Below are positions 1 to 10,841 of a stretch of 64,000 bases of DNA, one piece after another (position 1 is the first letter of the stretch; each line of letters opens with the position of its first letter). The stretch covers positions 5,955,184 to 6,019,183 of the forward strand of contig CM039133.1 in assembly GCA_022036555.1 (NCBI GenBank), read 5' to 3'. Under the pieces are notes generated by a model that was not told the DNA's origin, ran no database searches, and worked only from the letters and a program-made list of their open reading frames with translations. Source of the stretch: Microstegium vimineum. Lineage: Eukaryota; Streptophyta; Magnoliopsida; Poales; Poaceae. Made by a program: the position numbers and the translations under genes.

Positions 1-307
1 ACTCGCAACACCACACCCGATTGCTTGATCAACATCTCAAGCCATCCACCAGCTCACCTAGGATAGCCTTACTAGTCCTAGGCTTCAGCTCACTCTGAGC
101 ACCCCCGTGTAAACCTGCTTGTACCCCCCTGTACGAGCACTTCGATGCAAGATAATATAATCCATCCTCCCCCGCTGGACGTAGGGCTTTCTTTGCCCGA
201 ACCAGGATAAATCTTGTGTTCTTCTTGCATCACGTCTAGGAGGGGGAGCACGCAATATACAAATTTACTAGTTGGTGGTCTTGAACCCCTAGGTCATAAC
301 ACTAATA
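1..307 (+). repeat. Partial 5' LTR of A1
   Basis: This matches, in reverse complement, the end of the A2 LTR at about 29744-30050, including the stretch around GCACCCCCGTGTAAACC and the terminal GGTCATAACAC. The A2 LTR ends in CCGACA; here the last six bases read CTAATA, three transitions away. The left part of the LTR lies outside the window. Confidence 0.8.
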
Positions 308-309
308 GT

Positions 310-328
310 TGGCGCGCCAGGTAGGGGG
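310..328 (+). promoter_or_regulatory. Primer-binding site of A1
   Basis: TGGCGCGCCAGGTAGGGG follows the LTR end by two to three bases, where a tRNA primer site is expected in an LTR retrotransposon. The priming tRNA was not identified. Confidence 0.6.
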
Positions 329-729
329 ATTTGCGTGTCGATCAACTCCGAACTACTCTCCCACCGTTCCACCATTTCCATTCGCCACCACCGTCTGGTT
401 CGGGAGCCTAGAGTTCATGTCTGTGGGCCACGGCCTCGACGTGGTTCTACTCTCCAGTAGTGGCATGGATAGCAACAGCTCCGATACGCCGGGGCCAAGG
501 AGGACCAGACGACGGTCCCACCACTCGCGCCTCTCCCCTGCGACCAGGGGGAGGCGTGAACGATGCCACCACACTCTTCACCGCGCGGATCCCGAGACGT
601 TGGACGCCGTCTCCCCGGCCTCAGCTGGTGACACAGTTCTTCCCTTCGGAAGCCTGTTTGACCCATGCCTGCAGGTCGGGGGCGGGTACCTCTCCGAGCT
701 TGACTTTGGCTCTACCATACCGTCATCTG

Positions 730-1893
730 AGAGGGTCCCCGTAGCTTCTCAGACATACTCGGCCACACCGCCGCACAACTTGTTCCCACACGGGCTCTAC
801 AACAACGCTAGACTCTTTTCTATTTTTGTAGACTCGCCGATGCAGGCACGTTACGGGTCCCCAGGAAACTCGCTACGCACGATGACTAACCTCGTTAGCA
901 CCCCTCCACCAGATGAGCGCCCGGAGCCACGATGAGCCCCGGCCCCAGGGTACCACACCTGGGGCACATTACGACGACGGCTGGAGGAGGAGCGCAGGGG
1001 ATCTTAATCCCAACTTCTACCATGGCTACCCCAACCCAGATTCCCTCGATGAGGATTACGATCCCACACGGGAATGCTTCCACCTCATCGAGCCGGACGA
1101 CTCCCAGGATGACGTCGTCGACGGTATAGCTGCGAATGCAGGAGAAGGGCGCAACGGTACTCCGGTGCGAGACGCCCCCCCCCCCCCCGGTTCCAGACGA
1201 AGCCGATCCACCCCGGGACGCCCAGATTGCGCAAGTCCGAGAGATGCTCGCCAAGCTCGAGGAGGAGCGTCTATGACTTCAACAGCTCGAGCAGGCCCTC
1301 GAGCGAGATCATGTGCGACCACCGGGTGGAGGGGCCCGCGAGCGGGCCTGGGATGTCCATCGACAGATCCTCGAGGAGGGAGCGAACGAACCCCGCTACT
1401 ACAGACGCTAGTCAAAATGTCGTGGCAGCCGCGATGCTACTTCGGGACATGCCGGCACCATCGACGCCCCAGGCGCGGCGCATCAGAGACGAGATCCAGG
1501 GGCTTCTCCAAACCGCAGCCGTTCAGCAGGCGGAGAGCTCGGTCTCGAGGCGCAGAGGAGCCGCTTCCGAGCGGCGGGACGCGCCCCCTCGACAAGATCG
1601 AGAGGTCTCTATCCACCAAGACAAGGCGCCCCAAGGCGGAGCGGAGCGGCAACCAGTTCGAGACCGCATCCTCGACAATCGACGGCCGCGCGACGCGCGA
1701 CACGACATCAACGACAACAAACGACGCCAACACAGAGACGTCGAGGCTCGAGGTTACAGTGCTCATCAAGGTGGGCGCTCCAATAGTGACGAGGATCAAC
1801 GTCAATCCCCAGAACCACCAGGGCCACGAGTCTTCGGCAAGGTGATCCGGCAAACCGCTTTGCCAAGTCGTTTCCGTCCACCCGCCGGCCTGG
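730..1893 (+). pseudogene. gag of A1, 5' part (pseudogene)
   Basis: This is the N-terminal part of the family A gag. Reading frames share the phrases HGLYN, PPPDERPEP and DEDYDPTRECFHL with the gag of A2 (53689-54105, minus strand). The frame shifts several times (around 935, 1180 and 1440), so no full protein can be made. The segment ends abruptly at the 5-bp target site of element B1 and continues at 12032 in a matching frame (FRPP then VKYNGE). In the intact family this protein packages retrotransposon RNA. Confidence 0.75.
1889..1893. repeat. Target-site duplication of B1 (left), CCTGG
   Basis: These five bases directly before the LTR are repeated exactly at 12027-12031 directly after the other LTR. 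This fixes both ends of B1. Confidence 0.92.
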
Positions 1894-3079
1894 TGTTGAC
1901 ACAAAAAGCGTCAGGATTTGCGAACACCTCGGGCTATTACCCAAAGCTCGGTATTCCGGAGGCGTGCCAGTCGATTTGACCAGTTAATCGACAAGGACGA
2001 TAACTAGAACAAAACTGAATGAGACAACGGCGACGCGCCCAGATGTCAAGGCTCAGATTGATCAAGGGTAACTAGAGCAGAGCTGAACGAGGCAACCAGC
2101 GATGCGCCCGGATGCCAAGGCTTAGAGGTACTCCCACGCGGAACTTGCAAGGATTTGACGGAGATCAAGGTGATGCAGCCCGTCGAAGCTTGAAGAACTC
2201 GTTAAAAGCTATAACTAATGCAAGAAGGGTAAATTACGATAAAAAGTAGAATAAGAGTAAAATTGGTTTGTTTTTGATTGGATTGATTCATTTTCCGTAG
2301 CCCTCGGGCACGTATTTATACTCCCACATGGAGAGTTGTAAAAAGACACCACACGTATCCTTCCTAAAACAAACTCCTAATTTTAAGGAAACTGACTCAC
2401 GCAGGAGCCGGATAACAATATTTATTTCCCTAAACAAACACGCCTATTTTAAAGGAAAATAAACGACTCATGCAAGAGTCGGACTCAAACTACTATAATA
2501 ATAATACTGGTACAAAACACCAGTTTCCTTATACTTCTCTTCGATGAAAACTTTCCATCGGCAAATCCTTCCAATCTGCGACTTCCTTCTCTGGCCACCT
2601 GCAGTCCTCTGCTGACATCAAACGCTAAGTTACGATGTACTCATCGGCATCTCATGCCCATCGGCATCAGCAATACTTCCCAATTGGTGACTTTGTATTG
2701 GTAACTGTCTTCACCAATCAATCCCTATCAGCAATCGGCAACCACTCTTCATTGACAAACAGCGATGCCTCTTTATCGGCAATCGGCAATACCTCTTCAT
2801 CGGTAATCGGTAACCTGTCCCCCTATCGGCAATCGGCAATACCTCTTTGTCAGTAATCGGCAATGTCTCTGTTGGCAATCGGCATCAACAACTATCCGAC
2901 TTCACCAATCAACCTTTGTCGACAAGGACCATCCAGCTTCCATCGGCAGCACACTTAGCCTTCCCACAGTATACTCCCATCGGCAATATTGGCTCAAGGT
3001 TTCCCGATGCCGATGGAGAACAGCTGCTGACCAGTCAAGCCTTAGCTCATTTGACACGTGTTGAAAAATGGTGTCAACA
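1894..3079 (-). repeat. 3' LTR of B1
   Basis: This 1186-bp LTR has its minus-strand TATA-like site (TATAAATA) at 2313-2320. The presumed U3, at higher coordinates, is packed with ATCGGCAA units (2645-3000). The twin LTR is 10842-12026; the two differ at only scattered bases by eye. Confidence 0.9.
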
Positions 3080-3093
3080 CATGCCCCCCAGTT
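3080..3093 (-). promoter_or_regulatory. Polypurine tract of B1
   Basis: Read on the minus strand, the sequence just before the 3' LTR is CTGGGGGGCATG. This is a purine-rich plus-strand priming site and shows the element's orientation. B2 has the same tract at 41087-41099. Confidence 0.75.
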
Positions 3094-3338
3094 TCAGAAC
3101 GTATAATATTTTACATGCCGAAATTCTCTCCACTATAACCGTTGTTGTAGTCGTTACCTCCGAGATAGATGCACAGTTTCCTCGATCTTCGCATGTGGAA
3201 CTGCAATTTAATAATAAAATCCCTCGATTGTAGCACAAACAGTTGCAGACCACCTCGATCACCGCGCGTATCTACCGCGGGCCTCTCCACATTCCTGCAC
3301 AATGCGGACTGCAACCCCAAAATGCCCCTGAGCAAGCT

Positions 3339-3345
3339 TATAAAA
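3339..3345 (+). promoter_or_regulatory. TATA box of the antisense PMD gene (B1)
   Basis: TATAAAA lies 164 nt upstream of the PMD start codon at 3503. The same motif lies exactly 164 nt upstream of the ATG in B2 (41347 and 41517). The conserved spacing suggests a real promoter independent of the LTR promoter on the other strand. Confidence 0.6.
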
Positions 3346-3502
3346 GTTACCACGATCCACACTACCTTTTTACCAAGAGCTCACTTTCACCTTCACCCTC
3401 CTGCCTTCGTCTTCAACCTCCAGCCGCCCTCGAAGAACACGAGCTCGAGCAACAGTCCTTCTTTGCAATCAAGGACGAACTGCAAGCACTCCCTTGACTC
3501 CA

Positions 3503-6500
3503 ATGGTGATCCAAGTTGACATCCCCAAGGTGAGATCTATTTCCTTCCCAATCCAACCTTCCACTGGTTCTTTTCTCACACAAATCTGGATTTATTCCCA
3601 TTCCTTTTCTGATTTTTCCCCTTCTTTCCTTCGAACCCTAGGAACTGTATAACAAGGTAGTGATCCCGCTTACTGGTTCCACCTTCAGCTGCCTAGGCCC
3701 CATGGGCAATCCTGATCCCAGCTTTTTAATCAATGCGGAAACCAATCGGATCCCATTCAGATCTAAATGTTTCAGTCTAGGGTTGTGGAAGGATGCCTTC
3801 CACTCATGGCCCAAGTCCACCAAAGGGTGGAAGAACTGGTATCTTAGGGTCGCTAGGGCGCAGCAAGTTTACTGGCAAGAGCGCAGCTTGGACCAATGTA
3901 TCAGGCTCTCCATTGCCGATATGGAGAAGAACGAGAACATGTTAATAGCTGCCTCTTATTTCTGGTCGGACACTATGAATGCTTTCTTATTCCGACATGG
4001 AGCAGCCACCCTCACTCTTGCCGATGTCCACATGTTGACCGGCTTAGACGTCTCTTCTGCCGATACCTTCACCTTATTCAATAGGAAAGCCGAGCACAGA
4101 GTAAACACTAGGAACATCGGCGGTTGGACGGGTTACATTCAGGAGTACCAGAAAACAAGATCGGTAAACCAGAGGGAGCATGCCACCTTCCTGAACATGT
4201 GGCTGGACAAGTTCATCTTCTGCGGCAGGGCAGTTGGGCCCACTACCATGCATCTTCCAGCAGCCGAGCTACTTGCCGATGGGACAAGACTTCCCCTAGG
4301 CAGATATCTTCTAGGATCGGTATATCGCCTGCTCCATCAAATATCCCAGAAGTTACTGCTAGGCGAGCACATCGGCAACCTCGGAGGTCCCTGGTGGTTT
4401 ATCAACATGTGGCTGAACGCACAGATGCAGAAAGCACTTCAGTTTGACTTGTTTGCCCAACGATTCCCGAGAGACATACCGGAAGATCATCAGTGCAAGG
4501 ATGACGAATCGGCAACTCGCCCTCCACTCAACTTTGGAGAGGCCATTATAGTGCTGCCAGGGACCGATGCCGATACGGAGCAATTCGGTCTATTCTTTCA
4601 GAAGTTTTATAATGGAATTCCTGCCGATCAAGCTTTGTTACTCCAAGGTAGTGAAGCCTAGGCAGACATTCTCGAGTGCTCTAGATTGGAACAAGGTTGT
4701 CAACCTTCCTCCCCATGCCGATGTGTCAGACCTTGATCTGTCCTCCTAGTCACCAACCTCCTTCATTACAAATGAGTACAAGTCTTGGTGGCAAGAATGG
4801 AGGTGTCAACTGTTTGCCAAGTCATCGCACTACTATCAGCACATGATCGATGCCGATCACATCATCCCCGACAACGCAGTAAGTTTTCATTCTGATGCAT
4901 TCCTTACTTTACCTCCACCATCGGTATTTAACCTGCTTGCGTTTGACAGGTTGATGATCCGATTCCTCCGATGAGCAGGAGTGGCAAGCCCTTCAAGCTT
5001 CGAATGATGAGTCCCGTATCACTCATCGGCAATAAAGCTCCCACGTTAGTTGCCTTCATTCCTCAACAGGTACCTACACCGACACCTACAAAAGCCAAGG
5101 CTACATCGGCCGTTGCTGCTGCCCTGATGCGGGTGTTTGCAGTAAACTCATCTTCACCTATACCGATTACATACTGTTTAATCGGCAACATTCACTTTGT
5201 ATAACTTGCATCGAATATCTTCAGGCTATGAGATCATCGGCAGCTGCCCCCAGCAGACAAGTACCTTCAAGCCCGGCTGCCGATGCCCCCCCTCCTCGTC
5301 GAAACGGGCTGGATCTCCTACTGCTGCGCCAAGAAGGAAAAGGCGCTTGAGGCTGGCTAGTCCATCCTCACCATCGGCTTCAACTGCGTCGCCAACTACC
5401 ACTGCGCCATCGGCAGGACCGTCAGCAGCCCCAACTCCCGATCACCCGATGGATGACATCTCCGATCAGGAGATCACTATACCCGCTACAATAGAGGCGG
5501 CATCGCCATTGGCACCACCAGCCGATGTTCCTGATGAGGCGACTCCACCCACACCGCAGCAGCAAGGCAACATCGACATCGGCACCGTCAGCCGAAGTTG
5601 CTGATGAGATGGCTCCGCCCGTCGTAGCGGCAAAGGCAACATTGGCATCGGTACCATCAACCGAAGCTATTGATGAAAGAGAGGTATCACCGCCACAACC
5701 AGGTATCACACCGGAAGCAACGCCAGCGACAACACCACCATTACCAACGGCGTCAACTGCTTCCCTGGCAGAGGCTCAGTCATCGGCAACTGCCGCCGAT
5801 GTCCAAGACGAGGCTGGGCCATCTAGTATGCCAAGTCCTGGGCAGGAAATCCGCTTCAAGATGGTAAGTCGATCATCTAAAAATTCATAGTATAGCTTCA
5901 TGACTGGCACACTTTAACCTTTTTTCATTTTCAGGCTCAGGATTCCCCAGACAGTCTCTTCTCCTTTAGTCTTAACCCTCGGGATGAAGATGAACGCTAA
6001 GGCCGCATTCAAGCAGACAGCCTATTTTCCTTTGCAGTCGACATCCCCGACGATGATGATGAGGAGGAGAGCTCTGTCCCGGCCTTATCGGCAGAGATCA
6101 AGTCCAAGCTTGAAGAATTGCTCTCCCTATTGCTACAAGATACGTCCCAGCTCATTCAGGACTCATCGGCAGCAAGGATCACCTTCAAGGATATCCAAGG
6201 CCATATCCCTGCCGATATGGCAGAAATCCTTCTCCAAGCAACCTTCCTCGACATCAAGCAAGTCTAGTACCAGCGACTTTCCCGTCGCATTGCCGATAGG
6301 GCCGCCTAATCCAAGAGCGAGGAAGAGAAGCTTAAGTTCAAAAATATTGCCGATGAAAAGCACAAGAGCATCGGCCAGGCAGAAGTCTCCATCAACGGCC
6401 TCGATCAAGAGATCACTCAGCTATCGGCCAAGAAAGAAGAGTTATTAGCTGAGTTACAAAGGGTCGAGGAGGCTTTGACCGCTGCCAACCAGCAGAAAAC

Positions 6501-6681
6501 CCAACTGTTCGATACCATCAAGGTCCTGCGGCAAGAAAGGGACCAGAATGCCCGACAAGCCATCTTGTGGAAGAAGAGGATCAAGTCGGTCGAGGGCTCC
6601 GCTGATGCCGATGCCAAAGAGATGGATGAGATAGAACAAATTCGTCTGCGTGCGATATCAGCCATCTACTCTTTGTTGTAA
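3503..6681 (+). pseudogene. Plant mobile domain (PMD) gene, antisense in B1, broken
   Basis: The gene has a 9-codon first exon (3503-3529), a GT-AG intron (3530-3641) and a long exon from 3642. The long exon encodes a PMD-like domain: phrases FLFRHGAATLTLADVHMLTGL and GGPWWFINMWLNAQ, about residues 30-340. PMD proteins (MAIL1/MAIN group) are host nuclear proteins linked to silencing and are also carried by transposons. Downstream come a serine/alanine/proline-rich linker (about 4970-5880, with likely introns) and a coiled-coil C-terminus (6100-6680, ending AISAIYSLL). Relative to B2 it lacks 223 bp at 4621, between two CTGCC copies, which shifts the frame, and it has further stops (4747, 6265, 6306). 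Family assignment is from motif memory. Confidence 0.7.
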
Positions 6682-6799
6682 TCTATTTGTAGTATCGGCA
6701 AATGTAACTCTGACACTTTGATTTTGGTCCCTGTAATATAACGTCGATACGCTTTCACCAATGTACTATAACTTTCCTTTCATCGGCATTCAAACGAGC

Positions 6800-7200
6800 A
6801 CGCTATACGTTGACTCCTTCGAGAGTTCCTAGAATGTAGGCGTTGCTAGAAGCAGACTGTCTTATCCGATAAGGATCTCCCTGATTAGGAAACCATCTTC
6901 CAAGCTTAGAACTTAGTCCCAATCGGTAAAATCAACCTCCATACCAGAATACCATTGACAAACTCTCACCTAGTTATCGGCAACCATTACCGACACCGAT
7001 ACTTACCGAATCGGCTGAAATCCCCTCTGGGTAATCCAAACTTTTAGCAGAGCCTGGTATTCAGCCCGATTGTAGCAATAATCGGCAACGAGGTTTCGTG
7101 TTTCCATCGGGACAGAATTAGGACAATGCCGATAGACCCACCAAAGAAATTTCAAGGAGTAACTCCCAGAACGCGCACACCCCACACTTAGTCATCGTAC
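6800..7200 (-). pseudogene. pol scar of B1 (RNase H scrap joined to integrase C-terminus)
   Basis: Read on the minus strand, about 7180-7045 contains NRAEYQALL, a hallmark of gypsy RNase H. About 6905-6815 reads DPYRIRQSASSNAYILGTLEGV, the usual end of gypsy integrase. Everything between these in a normal pol is missing. The same join occurs in B2 (45085-45510), so the deletion predates both insertions. Confidence 0.6.
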
Positions 7201-7404
7201 GCAAGCGCGGCAGAATCATTCTTACAACCATCTTCCTCTGGCAGTTAACGAATTCATTGGCAGTACGGCATTTCATACACAAACCCAATAATTGAAACTG
7301 CCAGTTTGCCGAGTGCGGCCCCCAAGCCAATAGGTCCAATATTGACTCTGGTTAAACCATCGGCAATATGCTGCCGTTTGTCGATGGACTTCCATCCTTG
7401 CTGG

Positions 7405-10400
7405 TTAAACCATCGGCAATATATTGCCGTCTACCGATGGATCTCCATCCTTGCGCTTTGGCCTCCACGACTTTTCCCCTGAAGGAATTTCAGTATCATG
7501 CAAGTCATTACGGTGCTCTCGCTGAATTCTTCTTTTCTGGGTCTTTGTTAGACCCTTAGGGCACCACTGAGGGAGCTTGGCTTTCCAAGCGGGTTGGTAC
7601 CATCTCTCATTGTTTGCACTGGCCCTTTCCCCGATGTCTGAATCTCTGGAGAACACTTCCTCATCGGGTGTTCTTGTCTTGGTCCGTCCCTCGTTCTCCT
7701 CCTGATCAACACGTCGGCCAAGTCTATCATGGGCACTAAGCTTGCCCCCCAGTCGGTTATGTACCGACCTTTCCTCTCTGAGTGGCCTGGCGTACCTAGA
7801 TGCTCGATCGTCAAAGCAAGGTCTCTCACCTAACCGATCGGCAGTGTAGTACCCACTGCATTCAGGACAGTTATCGGCAATAGGTAGCTTAATGCCTTCC
7901 TCCCAACAGTAAACGAAGAAGGGACACCTCCAGTGGTCCCTCTGCCGAAGCCGTTCCCGATGTTCTTCTTCTTCCTGCCGATATCGCTCATCTCGTGATT
8001 GCCGATAGTTCCACCTTGGTAGTTTGTGCGTGATTACCATACCAGGAGCCCCTCCGACACAGCCACCTTTATCGGCAATTCTCTTGCCTTTCCTGTCATC
8101 GGAAAACTTTTCGACGTCGCCCTCAGCTACTTGATGATTAGGATTTACCGATGCACTCTCTCTAGCAGCATCCGATGTCAGCACCTTAGTCTTTCCACTG
8201 GTTTCCACCATATTATTTGGAAACGGGTGCTGATCAATTTCCATCAGTTTCTAGACTTTAGGATTTTCAAATTGGATTCGTCCAGAGTCAATTTCTGACT
8301 GCAACTGCTGCCTAAACACTTTGCAGTCGTTGGTACTATGAGAAGTCGCATTGTGCCACTTGCAGTACCTGGTCTTCTTGAGTTCCTCGGCCGATGGAAT
8401 TACTTGATTAAGGGCCAGCTTAATTCGCCCTTCCTGAAGCAATAGGTCAAATATCCCATCGGCCTTCATGACATCGAAGGTGAACTTTCCAGTCCTTTTC
8501 CGGTTGAACGCACAGGGTACCGGCTCCTCATCCTTCACCCATTCAACAGTGCCGATATTCATCCCCTCATCTGACTCGGAGTCCCCTTGTCCAACGAAGA
8601 GCACTTTTGCGCTCCAAGTCCTCTTGGGTTCGAACGATTTAACATCCTGATCAGCCTCTGTGATATCAAAGGTGAAACTTTCCAACTCGGCATCGCTGAT
8701 ACTTGGTTCTCCGTCCGAGTTTGAAGCTTCCACTTTCTCGATCGAAAACACCTTTGTGTCTGGATCTTGTCGATGCGCAGACTCGCTCACTGGTTGGGCA
8801 GATGGATGCACTTCTTCATACTTCTGTGATGAGCAAGTCGGGGCAATTGATACATCAGCAGCACCAATCTGTTGAACGTTATGCATCGGCTGCCTAACCG
8901 ATGAGCAATTCTGGACGCCTACTGGCTGAGTAGATTGATGTATTTCTTTGCATCTTCGTGGTGAACAAGCTGAAGCAACTGACACGTCTACAGTACCAAT
9001 CTGTTGAATATTATGCATCGGCTGATTGACTGATGGGCAACTCCGAACGTCTACTAGTTGAGTAGGTTGACGTACTTCCTCAGGTCTCGACGTCAAAGTA
9101 CTCGAAGTGTTTGGAGCATACACAGTACCAGTCATTAGAACACCATGCATCGGCTGCGTTGCCGATGGGCCACTTTGCATAGTTACTGGTTTGTGTTGTG
9201 GCATTACATTCATCGGTTGTTGTACCGATGTCTCATGGTACACTTGCGAGTATTGCGGTGTAGTACTTATCGGTTGATGTACCGATGCTTCATTCTAAAG
9301 ACTCGCCGGATGACGGTGTGGAGCCCTTGCCACTTGGTGCTCAGACTGCACATACTGTTGCTGAATCGGTAATTGACCAATCCAACCTACATTAGGTGTC
9401 ATCGGCACGTGACTTACCGATGGCTGATAATCAACTGACTCTTGCAACCCTTGCACCCTCGTATGATAGCTTTGATTGGCCGGTACTATAGGTTGAGCAG
9501 CCATTGCCAATACAGGCTGATTGAGACTCGACATGCTTTGTTGCATTGGCCAAGTATTTACCGACAGCTGATAATCGACAGACGCTTGTCGTCCTTGTAT
9601 CCTTGGATTATCGCCTTGATTTGTAGGTGCCATAGGTTGAGCAGCTATGGCCGATGCAGGTTGATTGACACCCAACATGCCTTGTTGCATCGGCCAAGAA
9701 TTTGCCGATATAGACTGATTAACTATCGGCACATCTTGTTGCATCGGCCAAGCATTTGCCGCTATCTGATAACCGACTGATGTTTGTTCTTGTTGTACCC
9801 TTGGATGATCACTTTGACTCATGAGTACCATAACTGGATTAGTCTTTGCCGATACAGATTGATTGACAATCGGCATACCTTGTTGCATCGGCCAAAAAGT
9901 TGCCGATGACTGATAGCCAGCTGACTCCTGTCGTTCTTGTGGCGCTGGATAATTAACAGCATAGCTACCTTGATTAGCAAGTGTTCCAGTTTGAAGAACC
10001 ATTGCCACCATGGGTTGACTCGCAACTGCTGAACCTCGTTGTATCGGCAAGTGACTTGCCGATGGTTGGGCGTACGACACTCCGGGTATTGCCGTTTGCA
10101 GATTCCCTGTTGGCAACTGCGCTGTTGGAGAAGATGTAGCATAATGCATCATTGGAACCATCGGCTGTACAGATGTCGCTGATGTCATGGGAACCTTCCA
10201 CCCTACATGGTTATCTTGGACCAATCTGGAATCAGCAGATAGACTTGGAGACATACCGTATCCCCACGAGTTGACCGAAGTTGGTTGATTCTGGATTACA
10301 GGTCCAGACATTGTTGAAGCCACCAGATTTGCGTTCATCTGAGTGATGCTTGCTGAGTTCAATCTTGGTAGCGCGACCTCATCGGCAGATCGGCTCATAA

Positions 10401-10791
10401 TTGGTGTGGACACCCTTGGAACCGTCAATGGAGTCGCAACAGATGCCAATCCGAGTTGACGATACTCTGGACCAACATAATATGGTGCCTGTCCCTTGAA
10501 AGCTTGCTTGACAGCATTGCATACGGTATCGGACAGCACATTGGATTGGCTAATTAATACATTATTTAATGCATAATTAACCGTTTCTTGTACTTTACCA
10601 GGATCGGCGTAGAAAGTAGTCTGTCATGGCGACGACGGATCTTGCTTCTGTACTGCTTCACCGATCCCGTTTAGGCTGAAGGATCTGAGATACAACTGCA
10701 TGTACTCCTCCATTGCCTGCTCCATAGCCTGGTTCTGATGATTTGTCAGATCTGTTGTGGAGACTTCAATGACACTCCTTGGATTAATCAT
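7405..10791 (-). pseudogene. gag of B1 (long, repeat-rich; three in-frame breaks)
   Basis: The start codon is at 10789-10791, 25 nt beyond the primer-binding site (MINPRSVIEVSTTDL). The frame then runs in pieces to 7405, interrupted by stops at about 10624, 9295 and 8251. The N-terminal part (EEYMQLYLRSFSLNGIGEAVQKQD) is shared with B2 and B3. The middle is rich in Gln, Pro, Met and Ser and built from repeats (unit phrases WPMQQGMPIVNQS and CPSVNQPMHNIQQI). The C-terminal part has a zinc-knuckle-like KWHNATSHSTNDCKVFRQQ and a basic tail with CPFFVYCWEEG...CPECSGYY. Such proteins form the virus-like particle and bind RNA. At about 1,100 residues it is long for gag, because of the repeats. Nothing resembling protease follows. 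Confidence 0.75.
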
Positions 10792-10815
10792 GATAGATGT
10801 ATAATTTATACAATC

Positions 10816-10834
10816 GGCCCCATTGAGCGTGCCA
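10816..10834 (-). promoter_or_regulatory. Primer-binding site of B1
   Basis: On the minus strand the sequence after the 5' LTR is CTCTTTTGGCACGCTCAATGG. B2 and B3 read TGGCACGCCCAGTGGGACC at the same place, so B1's site carries mutations. The tRNA was not identified. Confidence 0.65.
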
Positions 10835-10841
10835 AAAGAGG

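Noticed and set aside
2635..3233. Short open frames in the B1 LTR (also at 11582-12192, 40539-41037 and 49654-50152)
   Set aside because: They come from translating the ATCGGCAA repeat array in different frames; the peptides (IGNRQ-like) are repeat shadows in a promoter region.
8026..9372. Plus-strand ORFs opposite the B1 gag
   Set aside because: They mirror the minus-strand gag, show no domain motif and are not conserved as proteins in B2.
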